Of a stretch of DNA of 64,000 bases, positions 9,276 to 19,743 are shown piece after piece. Made by a program: the position numbers and the translations under genes. Position 1 is the first letter of the stretch; each line of letters starts with the position of its first letter. Under the pieces are notes generated by a model. The model ran no database searches and was not told the DNA's origin. It worked only from the letters and a program-made list of their open reading frames with translations. The DNA is from Verrucomicrobiales bacterium (GTDB lineage: Bacteria > Verrucomicrobiota > Verrucomicrobiia > Verrucomicrobiales > DEV007). Location: the NCBI GenBank assembly GCA_016795385.1, contig JAEUHI010000025.1, positions 83,859 through 147,858 of the forward strand, read 5' to 3'.

Positions 9276-10352
9276 TCAGAGCAACCAAAGAAGGAGGGCG
9301 GTGAGGACGACGTTGGCGAGGGCGATTTCAAAGAAGAAAACCCAGCCGAGGCGCATGAGCTGGTCGTAGCGGAAGCGCGGCAACGTCCAACGGACGACGA
9401 TGAAAAAGAGGATGAAGGCGATGACCTTGGCGAAGAAGGTGCCGATGTGGATCATCCCATGCCACCACGGCACTTCGGCGTCCAGCGTCGCGGGCGTGAG
9501 CCAACCGAAGGGCAGACTCCAGCCGCCGAAGAAGAGGGTCACGGCGAGCCCCGAGCCGATGATCATGGCCGCATATTCCCCGAGGAAGAAGAGGGCGAAT
9601 TTCATCGAGCTGTACTCGGTGTGGTAACCGGCGACGAGTTCGGTTTCACACTCGGGTAGGTCGAAGGGAAGACGGTTCGTCTCCGCGAACATCGAGGTCG
9701 TGAAGATGATGAAGGAAATGAAGATCGGAATCGCGAGGATGAAGCCCTTCAGACTGAGCCCCTCGCCCCAGAGGGGCAGGAGCGCCCACCCGTTCTGCGC
9801 CTGCTCGTGGACGATGCGGCTCAGATTCAGGTCCCCGTAGATCATCACGAGCGGCACGATCGAAAGACCGAGGGAGATCTCGTAGGAAATCATCTGGCTC
9901 GTCGAACGGACGCCGCCGAGGAAGGGATATTTCGAATTCGAAGCCCATCCGGCAAGGACGATTCCGTAGACGGTGAGCGAGGCGATCGCGAAGACGTAGA
10001 GCGGACCGACATCGAGATCGGCGATGACCATCTTCTCTCCGAAGAGCCGACTGCCGAAGGGCAAAACCGCGCACGTGAGCAGAGCCGGCACCATCGTCAG
10101 GGCGGGCGCGAGCCAGAAGTAGAATTTCCGCACGTGGGCGGGCGTGAAGTCTTCCTTCAGGAGGAATTTGATGCCATCCGCGACGGCCTGGAGCAGACCG
10201 AACGGACCGACGCGGTTCGGGCCGACACGGTCCTGGATCGCGGCACTGACGCGGCGCTCGGCCCATACCGACATGGCGACGAGGGGCAGCGTCACGAGGA
10301 AGACGAAGACCACGATCTTGATTGCGGCTGCGATGATGAGGTGCCAATCCAT
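9276..10352 (-). CDS. nuoH: NADH-quinone oxidoreductase subunit H
   Basis: Membrane subunit that forms much of the quinone-access channel. The protein has 358 residues. Diagnostic stretches are RRVSAAIQDRVGPNRVGPFG, LLQAVADGIKFLLKEDFTP and NRLPFDLPECETELVAGYHT, followed by EYSSMKFALFFLGEYA. About eight hydrophobic segments are visible. It starts at ATG 10352, 15 bases after nuoG. Confidence 0.96.
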   Translation of the reverse strand: MDWHLIIAAAIKIVVFVFLVTLPLVAMSVWAERRVSAAIQDRVGPNRVGPFGLLQAVADGIKFLLKEDFTPAHVRKFYFWLAPALTMVPALLTCAVLPFGSRLFGEKMVIADLDVGPLYVFAIASLTVYGIVLAGWASNSKYPFLGGVRSTSQMISYEISLGLSIVPLVMIYGDLNLSRIVHEQAQNGWALLPLWGEGLSLKGFILAIPIFISFIIFTTSMFAETNRLPFDLPECETELVAGYHTEYSSMKFALFFLGEYAAMIIGSGLAVTLFFGGWSLPFGWLTPATLDAEVPWWHGMIHIGTFFAKVIAFILFFIVVRWTLPRFRYDQLMRLGWVFFFEIALANVVLTALLLWLL

Positions 10353-10367
10353 GCGGTCAAAAAGGAA

Positions 10368-12080
10368 TCAGCCGACAATGAGTCCGGCGGCTTTGCGCTG
10401 TTTCTCGCGCTCAAGGGCGGGGATGGTCTCGCCGGTTTCGATGAGGGGAAGCCCCAGGTCGCCGATCTGCCCCCAACTGAGGCCTTTGAATGCGGCGACC
10501 TCGGCGGCGAGCTGCTTGAAGATTTCGGTGACGGAATAGATCCCGTTGCCTCCGCCCAGTGCCTGGATGAGGTCGCGCACGATCTCCCAGGGCTCGAGGG
10601 TCTGGCCCGGTCCATCGACGGCCTTGTTGAGACGCTGGAGACGTCCGGTGACGTTGATCATCGTGCCCGACTTCTCGGCCCAGCAGGCCCCGGGCAAAAC
10701 CACGTCGGCGAGGCCCGTCGTCGGGTTCGCGAGCGGGTAGGTGGCGAGGAGGAAATCGAGTTTGCCAAGGAGCTCGGGAGAGAAACCACCGTCTTCGACA
10801 AGGTTTTCCTGCAGGCAGAGGACGGCCTTGATCCGACCCTCTTCGATGCCGGACTTGACCCTGTCGAGTCCGCTGCCCGGATTCGCAAGACCGAGGACGA
10901 GCTTCACGCCATTCGTGTTGGGATTGCGGTCGGCGGAGATGAGGTAACCATCGGCCTCGCCCATCCTCGGCACGATCTCGACGTGACCCGCACCGATCTG
11001 CTTGACGAGGCGGTTCACGAGGAAAAGCTCTTCGTTGGTCATGCGGGCCGAGGCGATCACGGCAATCTCCGATCCTGACAAAGGCGCCAATTTCTCCGCG
11101 GTTTTCGCGAGGGCTTCGCTCCAGGTGGCGACGCGGTGTTTGCCGTTTTCCTTCACCATGGGATCGGTGAGGCGGGCGTCGCTGTCGATCCAGTGGAAAT
11201 TGAGTCGGTGCGAGTCGGGCATCCAGTCGGAGTTCACGTCGTTGTTTTGACGAGGCACGACGCGGTAGATCTTGTTCTGCCGGCTGTAGACGGTGACGTT
11301 GCAGCCGGTGGCGCAATTCACGTCGATCGTGTTCGTCTCGCGCATGAACCAGACGCGCATCTGGAAGCGGAAGTCATTCGAGGTGAGCGCACCGACAGGA
11401 CAGATGTCGACGGTGTTGAGCGAATAGTTGTTGGCCAGCTCGCGGCCGGGATAGACGGTCAACACGGTGTGGCTGCCCCGATCGGTGAAGCCGAGCACCG
11501 GATCATCGGCGATCTCGTCGGTGAAGCGGATGCAACGGCTGCACATGACGCAGCGCTCGTCGTCGAGACGGACGCGGGGACCGACGTCGACGTTCTTCGG
11601 TTTCTTGACCTTCTTCTCGCGGAAGCGCGATTCGCCCTTGCCGTGCTCGACGCTGTATTCCTGGAGGGTGCACTCTCCGGCCTGGTCGCAGATGGGGCAA
11701 TCGAGCGGGTGGTTGGCGAGAAGGAACTCCATCACGCCCTTGCGGCATTCCTCGGTGATGGGGCCGGTGGTGCGCACGCCCATGTTCGGTGCGACGGTAT
11801 TGGCGCAGGCGATGACGGGACGCGGGATCCAGGAAATGGGGAGGTGACCGCTCTCATCGGGCTGGGGCGGCTCGGCACCGGGCATCGGGCGCGGCGGCAT
11901 GCCGGTCTCGACGAGGCACATGCGGCAGTTCCCCGGCGAGGTCAGCTTGGGATGGTAACAATAATGCGGCACCTCGGCGCCGACCTGGCGGCAGGCCTCG
12001 ATGAGGCGCGTCCCTTTCGGGAACTGGTGCCAGACGCCGTCGATCTGGACGTCCACGAGATCAGGTTTCACTTCGCTCAT
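10368..12080 (-). CDS. nuoG: NADH-quinone oxidoreductase subunit G (short form)
   Basis: Iron-sulfur subunit of the complex I peripheral arm. The protein is about 570 residues from ATG 12080. In order it shows a 2Fe-2S ferredoxin domain (HYCYHPKL and NCRMCLVE), the His/Cys-ligated cluster region (HPLDCPICDQAGECTLQEY) and the 4Fe-4S set (CVMCSRCIRF with ICPVGALT). A reduced molybdopterin-oxidoreductase-like domain follows, with the GLADVVLPGACWAEKSGT stretch near the end. It is clearly shorter than the 900-residue E. coli type. A longer reading frame to 12260 would overlap nuoF by about 170 bases and is unlikely. Confidence 0.93.
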   Translation of the reverse strand: MSEVKPDLVDVQIDGVWHQFPKGTRLIEACRQVGAEVPHYCYHPKLTSPGNCRMCLVETGMPPRPMPGAEPPQPDESGHLPISWIPRPVIACANTVAPNMGVRTTGPITEECRKGVMEFLLANHPLDCPICDQAGECTLQEYSVEHGKGESRFREKKVKKPKNVDVGPRVRLDDERCVMCSRCIRFTDEIADDPVLGFTDRGSHTVLTVYPGRELANNYSLNTVDICPVGALTSNDFRFQMRVWFMRETNTIDVNCATGCNVTVYSRQNKIYRVVPRQNNDVNSDWMPDSHRLNFHWIDSDARLTDPMVKENGKHRVATWSEALAKTAEKLAPLSGSEIAVIASARMTNEELFLVNRLVKQIGAGHVEIVPRMGEADGYLISADRNPNTNGVKLVLGLANPGSGLDRVKSGIEEGRIKAVLCLQENLVEDGGFSPELLGKLDFLLATYPLANPTTGLADVVLPGACWAEKSGTMINVTGRLQRLNKAVDGPGQTLEPWEIVRDLIQALGGGNGIYSVTEIFKQLAAEVAAFKGLSWGQIGDLGLPLIETGETIPALEREKQRKAAGLIVG

Positions 12081-12087
12081 CTCAATC

Positions 12088-13482
<1,395 letters not shown>

Positions 13483-13491
13483 GTCAGGAAA

Positions 13492-13983
13492 TCAGGAATA
13501 TTGTTTGAGGAGTCCGTCGACATCGGTGACGGCCTCGTGGAAATCATCGTTGACCATGCACACGGGACCGAAACCACAGCTCGCAAGGCACTCGGCGAAT
13601 TCGATGCTGTATTTGCCGTCGGGGCTGACCGCGATGGGGTGGTGATGGGTGACGCCGGAGCGGTCGATTCCGGCCTTTTCACAAATCGTATCCATCAGCT
13701 CGTAGCTGCCGGCCATGGCGCAGCTCAGGGTGCGGCAGACGCGGATGTGGAATTTGCCCGGTGCCTCCTGACGGAAACCGGGATAAAACGTGACGACTTC
13801 GAGCACTTTGATCGGCTCGAGCCCGAGCTTCGCCGCGGTCCACTCGACCGCCTCCTCGCTGATGTAGCCGAAGTGGTGCTGCAAATGATGCAACACCGGA
13901 AGCACCGCCGAACGCTTGCTCACCGGATAATGGGTGATGCGCTCGTCGATTTCGGCTTCGAGATCCTGGGGAACGGCAAGCAT
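13492..13983 (-). CDS. nuoE: NADH-quinone oxidoreductase subunit E
   Basis: Thioredoxin-like subunit with the 2Fe-2S cluster N1a. The protein is about 163 residues, with an N-terminal helical part (KRSAVLPVLHHLQHHFGYIS) and cluster cysteines in VCRTLSCAM and ECLASCGFGPVC. ATG 13983 is chosen. A longer frame to 14094 would start in a heptamer repeat array and adds only repeat-derived residues. Confidence 0.95.
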   Translation of the reverse strand: MLAVPQDLEAEIDERITHYPVSKRSAVLPVLHHLQHHFGYISEEAVEWTAAKLGLEPIKVLEVVTFYPGFRQEAPGKFHIRVCRTLSCAMAGSYELMDTICEKAGIDRSGVTHHHPIAVSPDGKYSIEFAECLASCGFGPVCMVNDDFHEAVTDVDGLLKQYS

Positions 13984-13990
13984 GGCGGGG

Positions 13991-14025
13991 CGGCAAACGG
14001 TAAACAGTGATCGGTGATCGGTGGG
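13991..14025 (+). repeat. Heptamer array, first half of the nuoD-nuoE gap
   Basis: Five in-register units: CGGCAAA, CGGTAAA, CAGTGAT, CGGTGAT and CGGTGGG. The units share C-N-G at the start and drift in the last four bases. The array is non-coding and sits directly before the nuoE start codon. Confidence 0.65.
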
Positions 14026-14047
14026 ATGGGTGGGCGAACAAACAAAA

Positions 14048-14082
14048 CTGATTACTGAATACGGGATACAGATTACTGAAGT
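14048..14082 (+). repeat. Heptamer array, second half of the nuoD-nuoE gap
   Basis: Five in-register units: CTGATTA, CTGAATA, CGGGATA, CAGATTA and CTGAAGT, giving a C-N-G-A-W-T-A pattern. The last unit touches the nuoD stop codon. It is separated from the first array by 22 unrelated bases. Confidence 0.65.
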
Positions 14083-15338
14083 CACCGGTCGCACTCGCCC
14101 ATTACAAAATCGAGACTGCCGAGGATGGAGACGGTGTCGCTCATCATGCAGCCTTCGAGGAGCTTGGGCAGGATGCTGAGGTTGACAAAGGAGGGTGCGC
14201 GGATCTTGAGGCGGTAGGGCACTCCCCCGCCCTTCGAGTGAATGTAAAAGCCGAGTTCGCCCTTCGGATTTTCGGCCCCGAAGTAGACCTCGCCGGCGGG
14301 AGCATCGAGCCCCTCGGTGACGAGGATGAAATGGTGGATGAGCTCCTCCATGCTCATGAGCACGCGCTCTTTCTGAGGCAGGCGCTGCTTCGCGTCGACG
14401 ACGTTGATGGGACCATCAGGCAGGCCGGCGACGGCCTGGCGGAGAATCGAGGTGCTCTGACGCATCTCCTCCATGCGGACAAGGTAGCGGTCGTAGCAAT
14501 CGCCCACCGTGCCGACGGGAATGTCGAACTGGTAGCGGTGGTAATCGAGGTAGGGATTCGCCTTGCGCACGTCGTGATCGACGCCGGAGCCACGGAGGTT
14601 CGGACCGCTGAGACCCCAGGCGATGGCATCTTCCTTCGAGATCACCCCGATATCGCGGGTGCGGTCGAGGAAAATCTTGTTCCGCGTGAGAAGGGTATCG
14701 ACCTCGTCGAGGCAGATGAGGAACTCGTCGCAGAATTTCAGCAGCTTCTGCGTGAAACCTTCGGGCAGGTCGCGGATCTGGCCTCCGACCCGGGTGTAGC
14801 TCGTCGTGAAACGCGCCCCGGTGAGGAGTTCGCAGAGATCGTAGATCGTCTCGCGCTGCGTGAACGTGTAGAGGAAGACGGTCATCGCTCCCACGTCCAT
14901 GGCGTAGGCGCCGAGGCCGAGGAGGTGGGCGGAGATGCGCGCCATCTCGCAGCAGATCGTGCGGATCGCCTGACCGCGCGGCGGCAGTTCCCAGCCCATC
15001 AATTTTTCGACGGCGAGGGCGTAGGCGACATTGTTCGCGAGCGGGGCGAGGTAATCGAGCCGGTCCGTGTAGGGCACGAACTGGTTGTACTGCATGTTCT
15101 CCGCGATCTTTTCGTCGCCGCGGTGCAGGAAGCCGATATCGGGATCCGCCTTCGTGATGATCTCACCGTCCAATTCGAGGATGAGCCGGAGCACGCCATG
15201 GGTGGCCGGGTGCGAGGGCCCCATGTTGAGGACGAGCTTTTCCCCGACGAGGTCCTCGGTCGTCGCCTGATAGCCCTTGAGGGACTCGGCGCGGGAGGCC
15301 GTGTCCTGGACTTCGATCTCTCGTGAGGTGGTCGGCAT
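14082..15338 (-). CDS. nuoD: NADH-quinone oxidoreductase subunit D
   Basis: 49-kDa-type subunit that lines the quinone pocket with NuoB. The 418-residue protein has LNMGPSHPATHGVLR, DIGFLHRGDEKIAEN and YTDRLDYLAP near the N terminus, and PKGELGFYIHSKGGGVPYRL and MGECDR at the end, all hallmarks of the family. It is not fused to NuoC. It is the first gene of the operon seen here; nuoA, nuoB and nuoC do not precede it. Confidence 0.96.
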   Translation of the reverse strand: MPTTSREIEVQDTASRAESLKGYQATTEDLVGEKLVLNMGPSHPATHGVLRLILELDGEIITKADPDIGFLHRGDEKIAENMQYNQFVPYTDRLDYLAPLANNVAYALAVEKLMGWELPPRGQAIRTICCEMARISAHLLGLGAYAMDVGAMTVFLYTFTQRETIYDLCELLTGARFTTSYTRVGGQIRDLPEGFTQKLLKFCDEFLICLDEVDTLLTRNKIFLDRTRDIGVISKEDAIAWGLSGPNLRGSGVDHDVRKANPYLDYHRYQFDIPVGTVGDCYDRYLVRMEEMRQSTSILRQAVAGLPDGPINVVDAKQRLPQKERVLMSMEELIHHFILVTEGLDAPAGEVYFGAENPKGELGFYIHSKGGGVPYRLKIRAPSFVNLSILPKLLEGCMMSDTVSILGSLDFVMGECDR

Positions 15339-15422
15339 GGCGGTTCGTAGAGGGGCTCGGCGGTCAAGGGAGCGTCCCCGGGATCGGTGAGTATCGGACC
15401 GGGGTTTTCGAAGTTCAAGGGG

Positions 15423-15446
15423 ACTTTGTGAAATTTTTCACAAAGT
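15423..15446. promoter_or_regulatory. Perfect CRP/FNR-type palindrome upstream of the nuo operon
   Basis: An 11-base arm at 15423-15433 is mirrored exactly at 15436-15446. The core reads TGTGA-N6-TCACA, the consensus of CRP-type regulators. It lies between the divergent nuoD (start 15338) and the DUF1232 gene (start 15525), about 85 bases from nuoD and 79 from the other gene. The arms are AT-rich and no T-run follows, so a terminator is unlikely. Which gene it controls is not shown. Confidence 0.6.
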
Positions 15447-15524
15447 ATTTTCAAGCGGAATACGTTACAAAGGCAGAGCCGGATTGTACTGGCGTAAGGC
15501 ACGATTCAACGCACCTTCCTCCCC

Positions 15525-15815
15525 ATGGAAAATCAAAAGCCGACCCACGACCGGACCGAGGAAAAACGCAGCCTGGTAGGTTCCCTGCTGGTGGGTCTTT
15601 TCGGAGCCCTCGGGGTCGTCTACCTGATCAATCCCACCGCTGGGCTGATCGAGCTGATCCCGGACAATCTCCCGGTGATCGGCAATCTCGACGAAGCGGC
15701 CGCCGTGATGCTGGTGATCAGTTGTCTCGCCTACTTCGGCATCGATCTCGGCGGGCTCTTCGGACGCAAGCCGAAAAAAGACGACATCATCGACGTCGAA
15801 GTCGAGGACAAGTGA
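15525..15815 (+). CDS. Small DUF1232 (YkvA-like) membrane protein
   Basis: The 96-residue protein has the DUF1232 signature, seen as YLINPTAGLIELIPDNLPVI followed by GNLDEAAAV, then a second hydrophobic stretch (LVISCLAYFGIDL) and a charged tail. Proteins of this family are small membrane proteins of unknown function. The gene is divergent from nuoD and convergent with the lipoprotein gene, whose stop lies 6 bases away. It shares the upstream region that contains the CRP-like palindrome. Confidence 0.75.
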   Translation: MENQKPTHDRTEEKRSLVGSLLVGLFGALGVVYLINPTAGLIELIPDNLPVIGNLDEAAAVMLVISCLAYFGIDLGGLFGRKPKKDDIIDVEVEDK

Positions 15816-15821
15816 CCCGCT

Positions 15822-16259
15822 TCACCTTGACGTCCCGGCGACAACGGGAGGCGTCACCGTGCCTGCCGCCTGGTCCTTCGCTGCGGCGATGATGCGCGGC
15901 ATGAAAGGTTCGGGATTGGCGTCAAAGGCCTTCACGCAGGGCGTACAGCAAAAAAGCACCTCGTAGCCTTGGTAGATCCGCCGGTGTTTGGGCCCCTCGT
16001 TGCCGAAAGGCTTCTGGATCACGGCGCAGTTGTCGAAGGGATAAGGGATCACGGTGTCGCCGAGTTCCCGATCGAGGCGCTGCGTTTCCTTGAGCGAGGG
16101 CGCCGCGGCCGCTGCCACGCTCGCGTTCGCCGGAGTGGTGGGAGCCGGAGCGACCGCGGGTGTCGTCGCGGCTACCGGAGCGGCGGGCTCCGGCGTCGAG
16201 GCGCAGGAGATCAGGAAAAAACCAGCCACGAGGCCGGTGAGGAGAGTGGGCGCGGTCAT
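15822..16259 (-). CDS. Lipoprotein with a cysteine-rich YHS-like motif
   Basis: From ATG 16259 the protein has about 145 residues. A signal peptide ends in the lipobox LISC, so it should be a lipid-anchored envelope protein. An Ala/Pro/Thr-rich linker follows, then a globular part with NCAVIQ and FCCTPCVKAFDANPEPFMPR. The last stretch resembles metal-binding YHS/TRASH-type modules (CCxxC followed by F and a D/NPE(P/K)F/Y pattern). Metal binding is an inference. A longer frame upstream only adds non-signal residues. Confidence 0.7.
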   Translation of the reverse strand: MTAPTLLTGLVAGFFLISCASTPEPAAPVAATTPAVAPAPTTPANASVAAAAAPSLKETQRLDRELGDTVIPYPFDNCAVIQKPFGNEGPKHRRIYQGYEVLFCCTPCVKAFDANPEPFMPRIIAAAKDQAAGTVTPPVVAGTSR

Positions 16260-16405
16260 GCGGATTCTGGGAACGAAGATGCGGGTGGGCGCCCATGGCG
16301 GCAAGTGGGAAGATGAGGCATTTCCCCAACTGTCCCGCGAATATCGTTTGCAGGCGAAGGGGAATCGGCTTCCCTAGTGCTTTTCTGGTCCAATCAGCTC
16401 CCCCG

Positions 16406-17044
16406 ATGGCAACGATCAAAGTGGCATGCCCCAAATGCGGGCAGAAGGTGTCCGGCGACGAGTCCTTTTATGGAACGAAGGTGGAATGCCCGGTCTGCTC
16501 CTCGGACATCCTCTTTCCCGGCCAACGACGCGATGAAAACCGTCCCGTCGTGATCGAACCGGTGCCACCGGAGCCGTCCGCCGCCGACGCCCTCCCCCGC
16601 CCCGCGGCTCCGTCGGAAGGGAAACCGGTACCCTCTTCGCTCCCGACGGCGACGTTCGAGGAATCCGGCGTCCCTCAGACCGCACAGGAGACGACTTCGC
16701 CCGCACCGGAGAAGTCCAACGACACCGCGGAGGAGGATGAGGACGAAGGCCCGAGTCTCCCTCCTTCACCGATCTGGGGTGCGATCTCCATCGTCGCGGC
16801 GGTCCTCAGCGTGGTGATCTGTGTCCTCGGTGGCGCGTTTTTCGCTCCGATCGCGATCATTTTCGGACACACCGCCCTCGCCAAGGCCCGGCACAGCCCG
16901 GTGCAGCCTGCACCCGGGCATACGCTCGGAGCCATCGGTCTGATGATCGGTTATGTCAGTCTCGCCATCACCATCATCGTGCTCCTCCTTTCCATTCCGT
17001 TCGCCGACCAAATCCGGGAAGCCCTCGGAAAGATGCGCGAGTGA
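16406..17044 (+). CDS. Zinc-ribbon, DUF4190 membrane protein
   Basis: The roughly 212-residue protein starts with a zinc ribbon (CPKCGQ and CPVC). A Pro/Glu-rich linker follows, then two hydrophobic segments in the DUF4190 pattern (IIFGHTALAKARHS, GHTLGAIGLMIGYVSL). The function of the family is unknown; a sensory or scaffolding role at the membrane is only a guess. ATG 16406 is chosen because the zinc ribbon begins there. The gene is divergent from the lipoprotein gene. Confidence 0.7.
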   Translation: MATIKVACPKCGQKVSGDESFYGTKVECPVCSSDILFPGQRRDENRPVVIEPVPPEPSAADALPRPAAPSEGKPVPSSLPTATFEESGVPQTAQETTSPAPEKSNDTAEEDEDEGPSLPPSPIWGAISIVAAVLSVVICVLGGAFFAPIAIIFGHTALAKARHSPVQPAPGHTLGAIGLMIGYVSLAITIIVLLLSIPFADQIREALGKMRE

Positions 17045-17127
17045 ACGAGACCGGGGCCATGGCAAGGTTGATGCTTGCAAATGCCTCCACGTGGCTTAAA
17101 AACCCCGACCCGAGCGAAAGCCTCGAA

Positions 17128-17156
17128 TTGCAATAATTTCAGGTATTTTGATATTG
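17128..17156 (+). promoter_or_regulatory. Possible promoter of eno
   Basis: TTGCAA (17128-17133) and ATATTG (17151-17156) are separated by 17 bases, in an AT-rich stretch 43 bases before the enolase start. Found by eye. Confidence 0.35.
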
Positions 17157-17195
17157 AAGATTTCCTAAACAAAAGCAAACTAAACGAAGAACTGA

Positions 17196-18485
<1,290 letters not shown>

Positions 18486-18519
18486 TCGGCGGCATTTCCC
18501 GACACCACCCCTATCCATC

Positions 18520-18894
18520 ATGATGCGCGATCCCGATTTCACCGACCAGCCCGAGTTCACCCTGCACGCCTCGACGGCGGCAGCGATGCCCTCGCGGTCG
18601 AGTCTGTGGAAACGGCTCTCGCGTCTGATGGAGGTGGTGATCTACGCCCTCCTCGTGCTCGCCGTGGTGAAGCTCTTCGATCCCGAATTGCAACGCCGCG
18701 ACGAGCTCGCGCTGGAAAAGCAGCGCCTCGAAGTCATTCGCGACGAAAAGGAATCCCAAGTCGTGCGCCTGCGGCAGGAACACCGGCTCCTCAAGACGGA
18801 CAAAGACTACCTCGAGACCATCGCCCGCGACCGGCTGAATCTCCAGCGCGAGGGCGAACACGTCATTCGCATCCAGCGCGATGGCGAAGAGTGA
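18520..18894 (+). CDS. FtsB/DivIC-type septum formation initiator
   Basis: The 124-residue protein has one membrane helix (VVIYALLVLAVVKLF, about residues 39-53), followed by a coiled coil rich in Glu, Arg and Leu and the family's closing pattern DYLETIARDRLNLQREGE. Such proteins join FtsL and FtsQ in the divisome, on the periplasmic side. The unusual part is a roughly 35-residue cytoplasmic N-terminal extension. Position directly behind eno supports the assignment. Confidence 0.82.
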   Translation: MMRDPDFTDQPEFTLHASTAAAMPSRSSLWKRLSRLMEVVIYALLVLAVVKLFDPELQRRDELALEKQRLEVIRDEKESQVVRLRQEHRLLKTDKDYLETIARDRLNLQREGEHVIRIQRDGEE

Positions 18895-18909
18895 TAGGCG
18901 CCAAAGCGT

Positions 18910-18953
18910 TTTACTAGAGCTGGTATTTATGGTAAATTTGGCCCTGCCAAATT
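18910..18953 (+). promoter_or_regulatory. Possible promoter and inverted repeat before the FkbM gene
   Basis: TTTACT (18910-18915) and TAAATT (18933-18938) are 17 bases apart. Overlapping the second box is an inverted repeat, AATTTGG (18935-18941) and CCAAATT (18947-18953), only five bases before the ATG at 18959. It could be an operator or a translation-blocking hairpin. No ribosome binding site is visible. Confidence 0.3.
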
Positions 18954-18958
18954 GAACC

Positions 18959-19717
18959 ATGCCCGCTCTGGACTCCCTCTTGAAACGTTTTGCCTCCCAC
19001 CTGCCTGAGGGAGTCCAATCCCGGCTCCGTTGCCTTCATTACCGGCGGAAGCTGGAGCGTGCGAAACTCACTGACGAGCCCGATCTCGCCGCCATCGGAT
19101 TGTTGACGAGACCCGGCGACACCGTGCTCGACATCGGCGCGAATTTCGGACTTTTCACCCGCTTTCTCTCCGAGTCCGTCGGAGAGACCGGCCGGGTCTA
19201 TTCCTTCGAACCGACGGGCGACATGTTCGGAGTCCTCTCGAACAACTGCACCTCGCTCGGCCTGACCAATACCCGGACTTTCCGCACCGCCCTCTCCGAC
19301 CGCACGGGATCGTCCGAGATGGTCATCCCGATGCGGGAAGACGGCACTCTCAATCACTACGAGGCATCTCTCTCCGGAGAGACGGCTCCCGGCACGGAAG
19401 GAAAAACCGTCTCCGTGGAAACGAGCACGCTCGATGACTTTTGCGCCCACCACGGGGTGGGCAAGATCGCCTTCATCAAATGCGATGTCGAAGGCCACGA
19501 GATCGAAGTGCTCGAAGGCGCGCGCCGCACCCTCCGGCATCACCGTCCCACCCTGCTCCTCGAAGTGAACGAGCCTCTCGATGCCGCCGGCCACGGCGGA
19601 CGCGTCCTGGAGATGGTCCGCGAACTCGGCTACGAGGTGCATTCCCTCGTCGATGGCGCCCTCAAGCCCTGGGAACCCGGCGAAGTGAACGTGAACTACG
19701 TCTTGAAGCCGGCATAA
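18959..19717 (+). CDS. FkbM-family methyltransferase
   Basis: The 252-residue protein has a SAM-binding fold: motif I VLDIGANFGLFTRFL (about residues 56-70), then VYSFEPTGDMFGVL and the FkbM-typical IAFIKCDVEGHEIEVLEGA. The family O-methylates sugars or natural products; the substrate here is unknown. A surface-glycan role is possible in a Gram-negative cell, but no glycan cluster adjoins it. It is convergent with pheA. Confidence 0.85.
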   Translation: MPALDSLLKRFASHLPEGVQSRLRCLHYRRKLERAKLTDEPDLAAIGLLTRPGDTVLDIGANFGLFTRFLSESVGETGRVYSFEPTGDMFGVLSNNCTSLGLTNTRTFRTALSDRTGSSEMVIPMREDGTLNHYEASLSGETAPGTEGKTVSVETSTLDDFCAHHGVGKIAFIKCDVEGHEIEVLEGARRTLRHHRPTLLLEVNEPLDAAGHGGRVLEMVRELGYEVHSLVDGALKPWEPGEVNVNYVLKPA

Positions 19718-19722
19718 GGCTC

Positions 19723-19743
19723 CCCCGCGTGCCTTACGCGGGG
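19723..19743. terminator. GC-rich hairpin between the convergent FkbM gene and pheA
   Basis: CCCCGCGT (19723-19730) pairs with ACGCGGGG (19736-19743) across a five-base loop. It begins six bases after the FkbM stop and overlaps the pheA stop codon (19736-19734), so it could end both transcripts. No T-run follows. Confidence 0.55.

Noticed and set aside
13984..14094. 37-residue N-terminal extension of NuoE
   Set aside because: It is the translation of the heptamer arrays in the nuoD-nuoE gap, not conserved protein sequence.
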